From: Clostridia bacterium
GTDB lineage: Bacteria; Bacillota; Clostridia; Christensenellales; UBA1242
Assembly: GCA_017523305.1 (NCBI GenBank)
Contig: JAFWWV010000102.1
Span: 1 to 32,354, forward strand
DNA: 32,354 bases
Direction: 5' to 3'
Below are positions 25,299 to 32,354 of the stretch, piece after piece. Both the position numbers and the translations under genes were made by a program. The stretch's first letter is position 1. Each line of letters starts with the position of its first letter. The notes beneath the pieces are model-generated. The model worked only from the letters and a program-made list of their open reading frames with translations, was not told the DNA's origin and did no database searches.

Positions 25299-26491
25299 AC
25301 TGTATAATTACATTCTATTCCATCTTTATTACAAACTAATACTGTTTGAGATGGTTTACCACTAAGTCTTAATTCAATAGTATGGTCGTCTCCTGAACCA
25401 GGCATACTTCCTGACTGAACCATTTTAATTCCGTTAATTTCTGTTGTTGCTGGAAAATGTTTATGTCCAAGTAAAACACAATAAGGAAAATACCCTATCA
25501 TCATACTTAATTTAGCTAGTCCATTTTGATTCATTGAATCATAATCTCCGTGACAACTAACATAATGTTTCCCTCTAACAACAAATGATGTAATTGTATT
25601 ATCAAAAGCATCTATAAATTCAATATTATCAAATGCTTCTAATTTTCTTTTTGCATACCATTCTATAATAGTATCTAAACGTTCATCTTTTAACGCATCT
25701 TCTTTTTTATCTATTCTTGAATGATTTCCTGCCACACTAGCAACAGTAATGTGATTAAAATGTTTACTTAATTCAGCAATGAATGAAGTTACCATTTCAC
25801 TAGCCTCTATAACTTGCTCTATTACATTCTCTCTATTTGTAATAGCTATAGATTTATGAATTGAATTACTTATCATATCGCCCTGCAATGATATAAAACA
25901 ATTTTCAGAACGATGTCTATCTTTAATTTCAATAATTTTATTAAGATATTCTTCCATTCTATCTTTAGCAACTTCTAAATTATATCTTCCCCAAGCAGAA
26001 GCAAAATTTTGCCCAATATGTAAATCGCTTAACATAACTATTAAGTCGTTATCAGATTTAATTTGAATTTCCTTCCTTTGCTCTGGTCTTAAAGGTTTAT
26101 AATCTATCTTACCTTGATTAGCAATAATTTTTTCTAAATAATCAAGTTTTTGTTCGACACGCGCTTCAATTCTAATATTTTTGTTTTTATTAGTTCTTTC
26201 ATCTTGTAATCGAACTCTCTCTTTTTTTAATTCTATTTTTTGCTCTTCAAGTTCTTGTAAATATTCATCACTTTCTCTTTTTGAGAATACATCTTCATAG
26301 AACATCTTTGCATATTGATATTTTTTTCTATATGCACTTTCATCTCTATATTCAGTTTCGTCATTTCTTAACTGCTTATTCAAAATTGGCGCTATAGTTT
26401 TCCAATTATCAATTTGACCAGCATCTATCATTTGACCAATTCGCCAAATATATTGATTCTCAGTTTCTCCTTCTTTTCTTTCTAAATTCAT
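25286..26491 (-). CDS. Calcineurin-like metallophosphoesterase
   Basis: The 401-aa enzyme carries the full metallophosphatase motif set: DLH (D156, H158), GD (D205), GNH (N256, H257), CHGD (H314) and GHKH (H343, H345), which bind two metal ions. An N-terminal 150-residue helical, charged region (QELEEQKIELKKERVRLQDE) precedes the domain and probably mediates oligomer or DNA contacts. ATG 26491 lies 8 nt after AAAGGAG; an upstream TTG at 26497 is too near that site. Phage members are candidate nucleases or nucleotide phosphatases, for example in DNA processing before packaging, but the substrate is unknown. It has its own likely promoter upstream and a terminator at its end. Confidence 0.85.
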   Translation of the reverse strand: MNLERKEGETENQYIWRIGQMIDAGQIDNWKTIAPILNKQLRNDETEYRDESAYRKKYQYAKMFYEDVFSKRESDEYLQELEEQKIELKKERVRLQDERTNKNKNIRIEARVEQKLDYLEKIIANQGKIDYKPLRPEQRKEIQIKSDNDLIVMLSDLHIGQNFASAWGRYNLEVAKDRMEEYLNKIIEIKDRHRSENCFISLQGDMISNSIHKSIAITNRENVIEQVIEASEMVTSFIAELSKHFNHITVASVAGNHSRIDKKEDALKDERLDTIIEWYAKRKLEAFDNIEFIDAFDNTITSFVVRGKHYVSCHGDYDSMNQNGLAKLSMMIGYFPYCVLLGHKHFPATTEINGIKMVQSGSMPGSGDDHTIELRLSGKPSQTVLVCNKDGIECNYTVELE

Positions 26492-26537
26492 TCTCAAAAC
26501 TCCTTTTAATTGTTAAAACTTGTTTTTCTTTCTCATA

Positions 26538-26566
26538 TATATAATATTTTTTTAATATGTTAACAA
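26538..26566 (-). promoter_or_regulatory. Likely sigma70-type promoter for the metallophosphatase gene
   Basis: On the minus strand TTGTTA (26566-26561) and TATATA (26543-26538) are separated by 17 bases, with an AT-rich spacer, and the gene starts 47 bases further on. The -35 differs from consensus at two positions. The 108-base gap it lies in contains no other gene; only a weak CCTT/AAGG stem is visible after the upstream stop. Confidence 0.45.
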
Positions 26567-26605
26567 ACCCTTATTTTAAAAGGATTTTAGCAACTTGGGT
26601 TTTTC

Positions 26606-27379
26606 CTAAATTTTATTTTTATAATATTTTTTATTTTGTTTATTCTTAATTAATTTAGCACAATTGTTACAATATTTCTTTGGTGAACGAGTCTTTTTTA
26701 TGACGACTTTACAATTCGAACATCTCTTATAATCATCTGGATTATTATAAATATGTAATTCTCCTAAAATATTATCATAATTATTAATAGTAAATGCGAT
26801 ATCACCATCATTTTTAATGAAAGGCAAATAAAAATAATTGTAAGATTTAAAATTATCTTCAATATATAAATTATTTAGTATTAATTTATTACTTAATTGA
26901 TGTCTTTCACTAACTCTCAGTTTCATAATATTTGCATATTTCCAAATATCTATATCATTTGTCATCACCATTTTAACATTATTATGCTTGCTAAAAAAAT
27001 ATAAATAATTTTGATTTATCGCCCACTTATAATAAACTAATAATACAAATAATAAATCTTGAGCGAAATTATCATCTAAAGAATTGATGGCATCAATTTC
27101 TTCTTTATATATTTTTATTTCAACATTTGTAACAAGAGGGCAAGATAATGCTCTTTGAAAAATTCTTTCGTATATTAAATCTACATCCTTTTTATCTAAA
27201 TATTCACATCCAATTAGTGGGAATTTGTCTAATTTTTGCCTAATTTCATCATTATTTAATCCTTTTTCGTGTAAATATCTGATTAAAATGTATCTTTCTA
27301 TATCCTTTTGCCTATAAGTTTGAAATTTTTTATCCTTTAATAACTTTTCAGCATATTTTTTTTCATCAAACACTAACAT
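26606..27379 (-). CDS. Zinc-ribbon protein encoded with the RNA polymerase
   Basis: The 257-aa product begins MLVFDEKKYAEKLLKDKKFQ. Its first 200 residues are helical and aromatic-rich (DIERYILIRYLHEKGLNNDE looks like a small helical DNA-binding-type segment). The C-terminus is a Cys4 ribbon, CSNC-x12-CNNC, followed by a very basic tail (KKYYKNKI). ATG 27379 lies 9 nt after AGGAGG and overlaps the end of the polymerase gene by 14 nt, so the two are translated together. A role as accessory or promoter-recognition factor for the phage polymerase is possible but not shown. No family is recognised. Confidence 0.65.
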   Translation of the reverse strand: MLVFDEKKYAEKLLKDKKFQTYRQKDIERYILIRYLHEKGLNNDEIRQKLDKFPLIGCEYLDKKDVDLIYERIFQRALSCPLVTNVEIKIYKEEIDAINSLDDNFAQDLLFVLLVYYKWAINQNYLYFFSKHNNVKMVMTNDIDIWKYANIMKLRVSERHQLSNKLILNNLYIEDNFKSYNYFYLPFIKNDGDIAFTINNYDNILGELHIYNNPDDYKRCSNCKVVIKKTRSPKKYCNNCAKLIKNKQNKKYYKNKI

Positions 27380-30128
27380 TGTAGTTAACCTCCTGTATAC
27401 TGAATTTGTGCCCTAAATATTCTAAGCCATTGGTTTCGTCATCTATCAACATAATCGGATTTTGAATTGGAATAATATCGACAATATCATCCCCCATAAT
27501 ATCCCAAATAATATCGTGACTTATATGCTTAATTTGGCACATCATCATCAAATGATTGAATAATTCCTTTGAATTACTAAAAATATTTTGAACTTCATCC
27601 CTATATTTATCTTTATGTCCATATAATACTTGATTCATAAGCTCTTGCATATCATCATCGGCTATTCCTTCATTTTCTATCATTGTATAAAATCCCTTAT
27701 ATTGTTTTTCCGATTTATAATTTTTGCAAATATCCATAATTTTATTTAATTTTTCTTGATTTATATTAGAAAAATCAGCATAATCATCTAATAAACTATT
27801 TTTATTAGGATGATATTTTATATCGTTATCAGAATTTTCTATTTCTCTACATAAATTATTCATAACACAATCTGTTTCTAGGACAGGCGAATATTTCCTA
27901 TATTTTTTTACTAATTTATTTTCTCCATCGCTCTTATTTTCTTTTCTTAATAAATCCTTTATAGATATTCCAAAATATTTATAACTTATGCTATTAAAAT
28001 TCTTTGAATATGCCTTATAATCTTTCATTAGAGTAGAATATAAATATATAAAGAAATAAGGTTTCTTCTTAACAACCATTGAATTATACTTATACTTTTC
28101 TGCTTTGGTGATATCATCATCATCTTTATCTATTTTAACCCAATAACGCCATTCTTTAGGAAATTGCGGCGGAGTGGTTCCTTTTATTTTGTCAATTTCC
28201 GCACCCTGAATTTCCCTTAATAATTTAATTCTTTTTTGCATTTCTTGTAGTTGTTCTTGTTGGCCCTCTCCTTTAAATAAAGGTAACATTGCTATCATAC
28301 TTGTTGAATAGTTTGTTATTTGACCGACTTTTGTATCTAATCCTTTAACATCACATCTAATAAAATTTGGAAGAGTTATTTTTTGAGTTGGAACCATTTC
28401 TTTTTCATATGTAATAGGTATTTCATCCCTCATAGCCCCTTTTAAAAAATAAGGATTATTTGTTGAACATACTATATCTCCATCAAAATCAGAATCAGCG
28501 TGTTTAACGGTTGCTATATCATAAATACTATATATGATACCACTATAAATATACTTGTACCATTTTCTCATTTCTTCAGTGTTTGCCAAATTTTCAACAT
28601 TAATTTCTGAATAATGCGTTAAAGGACTTCTCATCAAACAAACTTCCCCATCAATTTTTCTCGTATTCCAAAAGTTGGAATATACCTGATTAGCTTTCAA
28701 CTCACCCTCAATCTCCAATCCAAGAGCACTCCTTACTTGCGCAATAGGGTCACTTATCATAAATTGATAATTACCTTTAATCCATATTCTCCCAATTTTA
28801 GCTTGTCTAACAGATTCTTTTATTGAATTATATATTTTCTTTTGCACATATCCATCGTTAAGCATATTAGAATTTTTTACTATTGCTTTTGTAAAAGAAC
28901 TACCACAAGAACTAATCATATCATCGAGTGAATCATTTTGATTTTTAATTCCAATATTGTAAGCCAAAGAATATATTTTATCTCCATTACAAATTTTTTT
29001 AAACCAATTTGTAGTTTCTGAAACTAATCCTTTTATGTCTTCTTTATCTAAGTTAAGAACTTGAATATATTGATAATTCGTTAGAACATATTCATCATCA
29101 AATTCTTTATTATATCTCGCAACGCCCCATTTTAAATGATAAGAATGATGATAACTTAAATATCCTTCCCAAGAAGAATAATATTTAGCCATTTTAAATT
29201 GACTTTCTGATAATAATATATCTATATCATCTATATTATACTCTGTGCCATATCTATCTTTTATTTTTGAAACACCATTTTCTCTCGCATATTCCTGAAA
29301 ATCAAAAGTCACAAGATTCCCTTTAACAAAAGCCGTTCTTACAACAAAAGAACAAGGCGTATAATTTAAGTGCATATCTTCAGCCCAGTTTTTTGCCATT
29401 TGTGGGCTAATTAAACCCTGACCATCACAGCTATTTAATTTTAAGTCTTTATAAATTTCTTTAATTTGATTCTTTTTATTTTCATCTTTATAAATAAAAC
29501 TTAATTTTTGATTAGGCACAATTGTATCAAAATCTTTAATAACACAAACTCTTGGTTCCCTAACCCATAATACAGAAGAAAAAGACAATGCAAAATAGGC
29601 ACTAAGTTTTGCCAAATTTATATTTCTAATTTTTTTATCAAGACCACACATTAAATGTTCTTGCATATAATCATATAATTCTTCATTTATAAAACTTACA
29701 GTGTTTCTTCTCATTTGTCCAGACCCAACCATAAACCTAACATAATGTTTTCCATTTAAATCAAAACCAGTTCTAGCGATTTCTCGATATTCTTTTTTAG
29801 TTATAACCTTTATATTGACAATATCATCAATAAATAACATATTATCTAATTGTTGTTGTAAATTTTTAATTTTGTTGATATTTTCCTGAGTGGTGGGCAT
29901 TTTCTTTATTAATTTCATTTCTTTTCTAATATCCTGCACTTTGTTATATAAAGAAATGTGGTCACTTGTCTCCCCATAATATTCTCTTATTTTTGCAAAT
30001 ACTAGATTATCTCCTATTGAAACAACATTACCATCTCTTGAAGCTTCCTTGAAAGTATATTTCTTTATCTTTTTAATTTTATTTGATGGGATTTTATATA
30101 CGTAATATAAATTTTGAAGTACTTTCAA
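27366..30128 (-). CDS. YonO/QDE-1-like phage RNA polymerase
   Basis: This 920-aa protein shows signature blocks of the two-barrel polymerase superfamily. The catalytic metal site is HADSDFDGD (D545, D547, D549, D551), equivalent to the DxDGD of QDE-1 and NADFDGD of bacterial beta-prime. It is preceded by LMRSPLTHYSEI (residues 498-509), resembling NRAPTLHRLG and RNPCLHPGDI. An earlier barrel reads SCDGQGLISPQMA (233-245) and TPCSFVVRTAFVKGNLVTFD (257-276), as in eukaryotic-type RdRPs and phage YonO. By analogy with YonO it should be a DNA-dependent polymerase for phage genes. Start: TTG 30128, with AGAAGGAGTGA upstream, five bases after the nucleotidase stop; longer frames lack a ribosome site. 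Confidence 0.85.
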   Translation of the reverse strand: MKVLQNLYYVYKIPSNKIKKIKKYTFKEASRDGNVVSIGDNLVFAKIREYYGETSDHISLYNKVQDIRKEMKLIKKMPTTQENINKIKNLQQQLDNMLFIDDIVNIKVITKKEYREIARTGFDLNGKHYVRFMVGSGQMRRNTVSFINEELYDYMQEHLMCGLDKKIRNINLAKLSAYFALSFSSVLWVREPRVCVIKDFDTIVPNQKLSFIYKDENKKNQIKEIYKDLKLNSCDGQGLISPQMAKNWAEDMHLNYTPCSFVVRTAFVKGNLVTFDFQEYARENGVSKIKDRYGTEYNIDDIDILLSESQFKMAKYYSSWEGYLSYHHSYHLKWGVARYNKEFDDEYVLTNYQYIQVLNLDKEDIKGLVSETTNWFKKICNGDKIYSLAYNIGIKNQNDSLDDMISSCGSSFTKAIVKNSNMLNDGYVQKKIYNSIKESVRQAKIGRIWIKGNYQFMISDPIAQVRSALGLEIEGELKANQVYSNFWNTRKIDGEVCLMRSPLTHYSEINVENLANTEEMRKWYKYIYSGIIYSIYDIATVKHADSDFDGDIVCSTNNPYFLKGAMRDEIPITYEKEMVPTQKITLPNFIRCDVKGLDTKVGQITNYSTSMIAMLPLFKGEGQQEQLQEMQKRIKLLREIQGAEIDKIKGTTPPQFPKEWRYWVKIDKDDDDITKAEKYKYNSMVVKKKPYFFIYLYSTLMKDYKAYSKNFNSISYKYFGISIKDLLRKENKSDGENKLVKKYRKYSPVLETDCVMNNLCREIENSDNDIKYHPNKNSLLDDYADFSNINQEKLNKIMDICKNYKSEKQYKGFYTMIENEGIADDDMQELMNQVLYGHKDKYRDEVQNIFSNSKELFNHLMMMCQIKHISHDIIWDIMGDDIVDIIPIQNPIMLIDDETNGLEYLGHKFSIQEVNYNVSV

Positions 30129-30133
30129 AAAAA

Positions 30134-30718
30134 TCACTCCTTCTCTAATGTCTCGCAATTGTAATCTTTATAAAAATTTAATATATCGTCTATTTCTTTC
30201 CAGGTGTTAACAACAATACACTCCTGATTGTTATAAAATTTTTGCCAAGGAAATTCATTAAAACTTTTATATAATATTTTTAATGACGCATTTGTTTCTA
30301 AACATTTTAAATTATCATCTATTTGTATAGAATTTTTCATATTTACTTTGTTTTTATTTAAAAGATTCTTACCAGCTTTGATAAACTTACAATCAAAAGG
30401 AAGATTATTTTTTATCCAAATTTCTTTTTTTGATAAATTATTATCAGTGCCATTACTTATTATCACAATATTGTAAATATTTTTATATTTATCTAAAACT
30501 TCTAAAACGCCACTTTTAAAATTTAATCCATTATAAAATTCGTCACTCTCAAACATCTTTATTTTTTCTTCTTCAGAAATAGGGTAAATAGACGAATAAC
30601 CATAATCTTTTAAATCTTCTTCTGTTTTAGAAAGATTATATCTCTTATTTAAAATTTCTATAATTCTCTTGTTGCTCTCAACTATCGTGTTATCAAAATC
30701 TAAATAAAGCGTCTTCAA
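30134..30718 (-). CDS. HAD-family 5'(3')-deoxyribonucleotidase-like phosphatase
   Basis: The 194-aa enzyme shows the haloacid dehalogenase motifs in order: LDFDNT (nucleophile D7, D9), IISNGT (S88), a Lys in FIKAGK near 114-117, and QIDDN (D134, D135). Size and layout resemble bacterial and phage NT5C-type nucleotidases that adjust dNTP pools. The start chosen is TTG 30718 because GGGAGGAG lies 5 nt upstream and DFDNT is then near the N-terminus; the frame extends further only through the promoter leader. It is the first gene after a consensus promoter and ends in a TGA that is part of the polymerase ribosome site. Confidence 0.8.
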   Translation of the reverse strand: MKTLYLDFDNTIVESNKRIIEILNKRYNLSKTEEDLKDYGYSSIYPISEEEKIKMFESDEFYNGLNFKSGVLEVLDKYKNIYNIVIISNGTDNNLSKKEIWIKNNLPFDCKFIKAGKNLLNKNKVNMKNSIQIDDNLKCLETNASLKILYKSFNEFPWQKFYNNQECIVVNTWKEIDDILNFYKDYNCETLEKE

Positions 30719-30752
30719 ATTAGCTCCTCCCTTCTCTATTTTTACTAACAAC

Positions 30753-30781
30753 ATTATATCAAAAAATATTCCGTTTGTCAA
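30753..30781 (-). promoter_or_regulatory. Consensus sigma70 promoter, leftward
   Basis: On the minus strand TTGACA (30781-30776), 17-base spacer, TATAAT (30758-30753): a perfect match in both boxes. Transcription would start near 30746 and run into the nucleotidase and RNA polymerase genes, so host RNA polymerase can make the phage polymerase early. Confidence 0.9.
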
Positions 30782-30797
30782 TGTATTTTGTTGACAA
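30775..30797. promoter_or_regulatory. Inverted repeat formed by divergent -35 boxes, candidate operator
   Basis: TTGTCAA (30775-30781) and TTGACAA (30791-30797) are exact inverted copies separated by nine bases. They contain both -35 boxes, so a dimeric repressor bound here could shut both directions. The symmetry could also follow simply from two consensus -35 boxes placed back to back. Confidence 0.45.
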
Positions 30798-30819
30798 TAA
30801 AAAAAATATATGTTAAAAT
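30791..30819 (+). promoter_or_regulatory. Near-consensus sigma70 promoter, rightward
   Basis: TTGACA (30791-30796), a 17-base A-rich spacer and TAAAAT (30814-30819). The start site would be near 30826, only about ten bases before the ATG at 30836, so the leader is very short. It drives the BRO-like gene and probably the helicase. Confidence 0.85.
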
Positions 30820-30835
30820 AACAATGGGTGATGTT

Positions 30836-31546
30836 ATGGATAAATATTCAATTGATTATTATCAAATATTAGATTCTGAATTATATCGATTAAAAGAAAA
30901 AGATACCGGGATATATTGGTACCCACTAAGAGATTTCTTTAAAAAAGCATTATTCAGAAAAGTAAATATAACATCTTATAGAGATAATGAATTTTATAAT
31001 AAATATATGAGAGTTATAAGTTCAGAGCATCCAAATCAAGCGGTTAAAGGATTGCAAATAAAGACTTGGTTTATTAATGAAGAAGGACTTTATTTGATAC
31101 TTTCTAATCTTAAACCTCTAAACGACACAATTAGAAAAAATCAAATAAGAGAAAAATATGAGGCGGCAGCAAAATCATTATTAGGAGTCACAACCTTAAA
31201 TAGTTCTACGCCTCCTAAATTTATAGGATTTCAACCGGATTTATCAAATTACGATGTATGGAGCATAATATGTTTGACAAATGACAAAAGCATAACGCAA
31301 AAAACATTATGGAAAAGATGTGAAATCTGTGGATTTTATTATCCAAATACAATAAAATATTTTAGTAGATTATCTCAAAAACACTTAAATGATAAATGTA
31401 GACAATGTTTTGGTACTGGCTTTAGATGCCCCAATGCGAGATATCAATATATTTATCAAAGAAATGGATATGATTTAATTTATAAACTATACCAAAATAA
31501 TCCCCCGGAAGAAATAGTTGAAGAATTAAAAAAATGGTTGGGATAG
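30836..31546 (+). CDS. BRO-N/antirepressor-like protein with zinc treble-clef tail
   Basis: The 236-aa product begins MDKYSIDYYQILDSELYRLK. Residues 1-115 resemble a BRO-N or antirepressor-type domain: a strand-helix start (YWYPLRDFFKKAL), then LQIKTWFINEEGLYLILSNL, where the turn FINEEGLY is typical, and a basic helix. Residues about 155-200 hold RCEICGFYYPNTIKYFSRL followed by CRQC, a Cys4 treble-clef like those joined to HNH nucleases, but no HNH catalytic His was identified. The start at 30836 was chosen because the frame further up includes the promoter; GGGTGA is a modest ribosome site. As the first rightward gene it is a plausible regulator of this divergent control region. Confidence 0.65.
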   Translation: MDKYSIDYYQILDSELYRLKEKDTGIYWYPLRDFFKKALFRKVNITSYRDNEFYNKYMRVISSEHPNQAVKGLQIKTWFINEEGLYLILSNLKPLNDTIRKNQIREKYEAAAKSLLGVTTLNSSTPPKFIGFQPDLSNYDVWSIICLTNDKSITQKTLWKRCEICGFYYPNTIKYFSRLSQKHLNDKCRQCFGTGFRCPNARYQYIYQRNGYDLIYKLYQNNPPEEIVEELKKWLG

Positions 31547-31561
31547 AAAAGGAGAATAGCA

Positions 31562-32354
31562 ATGGAGATAAATGTAATAGATGCGGGATGTGGAGTTGGT
31601 AAAACAACAGCAATGATTAATTTAATTAATCAAAGTGAAGACAATGAAAGATTTTTATATATAACTCCTTTTTTAACAGAAGTTGAAAGAATAAAAAAAA
31701 GTTGTAAAAATAAAAATTTTCAAGAGCCAATAGAAAAGCCAACTAAAACCGAGGATTTAATTAGGTTGATAGAAAAAGGATATAATGTCGTTTCAACACA
31801 CGCCCTATTCCAAAAATTAACAGATAGAGTTTTAGATTTAACACAATTTAATGATTACATTTTAATTGTTGATGAGGCGGCGGATGTAATAGAAGAAATA
31901 GATATTACAAAAAATGATTTAAAAACCATAGTTAAAGAATATATAACTATTAAAGATGATATGAGTGTTGTGTGGAACGAAGAAAAAAAAGATTATGAAG
32001 GAAGATTTGACGATTATAAACATATGATAGATATGGGAGGGGTCAAAGCTCATCGTTCTGATTCTGGTGAAATAATTTCTTTAGTATGGACTTTTCCTTC
32101 ATTTATATTTGAAGCATTTAAAAAAGTATATATTTTAACTTATATGTTTAATGGCCAAAAAGCGTATTATGATTATCATAATATATCCATTAATAAATTA
32201 TATGTAGATAGCGATTATCAAATAACAAATATACCACAAAAATATAATTATAATGAGCAGAAAAAATTAATAACAATTATAGAAGATGATAAACTTAATT
32301 CTATTGGTGAACCGAATGGTTCATTGTCAATGTCTTGGTTTTATAGAAATTCAA
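31562..32354 (+). CDS. SF2-type helicase/ATPase, 3' end outside window (partial)
   Basis: An open frame of 264 complete codons runs to the right edge. It begins MEINVIDAGCGVGKTTAMIN, with Walker A GCGVGKTT at residues 9-16; YITPFLTEVERI resembles helicase motif Ia, VVSTHALF motif Ic, and ILIVDEAAD the Walker B DExx box. The later TFPSFIFEAFKKVYILTYMF fits a motif III-type strand. ATG 31562 follows AAAGGAG by 7-8 nt and 15 bases after the upstream stop, so it shares the rightward promoter. A role in phage DNA replication or recombination is likely; the C-terminal RecA-like half is not visible. Confidence 0.8.
   Translation, partial: MEINVIDAGCGVGKTTAMINLINQSEDNERFLYITPFLTEVERIKKSCKNKNFQEPIEKPTKTEDLIRLIEKGYNVVSTHALFQKLTDRVLDLTQFNDYILIVDEAADVIEEIDITKNDLKTIVKEYITIKDDMSVVWNEEKKDYEGRFDDYKHMIDMGGVKAHRSDSGEIISLVWTFPSFIFEAFKKVYILTYMFNGQKAYYDYHNISINKLYVDSDYQITNIPQKYNYNEQKKLITIIEDDKLNSIGEPNGSLSMSWFYRNS

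Noticed and set aside
1..32354. Recoded genetic code, CRISPR arrays or diversity-generating retroelement
   Set aside because: Long frames close normally with TAA/TAG/TGA, no regularly spaced direct repeats were seen, and there is no reverse transcriptase or template/variable repeat pair.

Overview
The window is a segment of an AT-rich (roughly 28-30% GC by eye) tailed-phage genome or prophage. The host is probably a low-GC Firmicute/Bacillota, likely gut-associated. The grounds are consensus AGGAGG ribosome sites before nearly every gene, canonical sigma70-type promoters, TTG starts, rho-independent hairpins, and TGG as the only Trp codon with TGA used as a stop. Almost everything runs on the minus strand, so genes read from about 30.7 kb down to 1. 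A long tape measure, a tail-tube protein with an Ig-like domain and no visible sheath gene point to a siphovirus.

Right end (30.7-32.35 kb): two near-consensus promoters face away from each other, their -35 boxes forming an inverted repeat. The plus arm starts a BRO/antirepressor-like protein with a zinc treble-clef tail and a truncated SF2 helicase. The minus arm starts a HAD nucleotidase, then a 920-aa polymerase of the YonO/QDE-1 class (two double-psi beta-barrels, catalytic DSDFDGD), a zinc-ribbon protein, and a metallophosphatase with its own promoter and terminator.

Middle (25.3-13.4 kb): a GC-rich structured region lies just upstream of the terminase small subunit (candidate cos/pac site or structured RNA). 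Terminase large subunit, portal, prohead protease with a nested scaffold, a head accessory protein, major capsid and a set of neck/connector genes follow, many linked by TAATG overlaps.

Left half (13.4-0 kb): tail-tube protein, a Cys-rich leader fused in frame to a small acidic protein with a terminator inside its coding sequence, two membrane proteins, a RuvC-like resolvase, two tail-assembly candidates, the tape measure, then fibre/baseplate-type proteins.

The clearest unusual finding is that the tape measure gene is split by a 1,182-nt group I intron (4317-5498) carrying a three-zinc-ribbon EDxHD-type homing endonuclease. P1 with its U.G pair, P3, P7, P8 and P9 can be drawn directly. Splicing restores YREGLG|WVWEAD and gives a 1,656-aa protein. 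The second is the YonO-like RNA polymerase beside the structural operon. The late operon also holds hairpins and terminators after or inside highly expressed genes. Several of them pair better as minus-strand RNA (G.U) than as plus-strand RNA, which supports a role in the late transcript.
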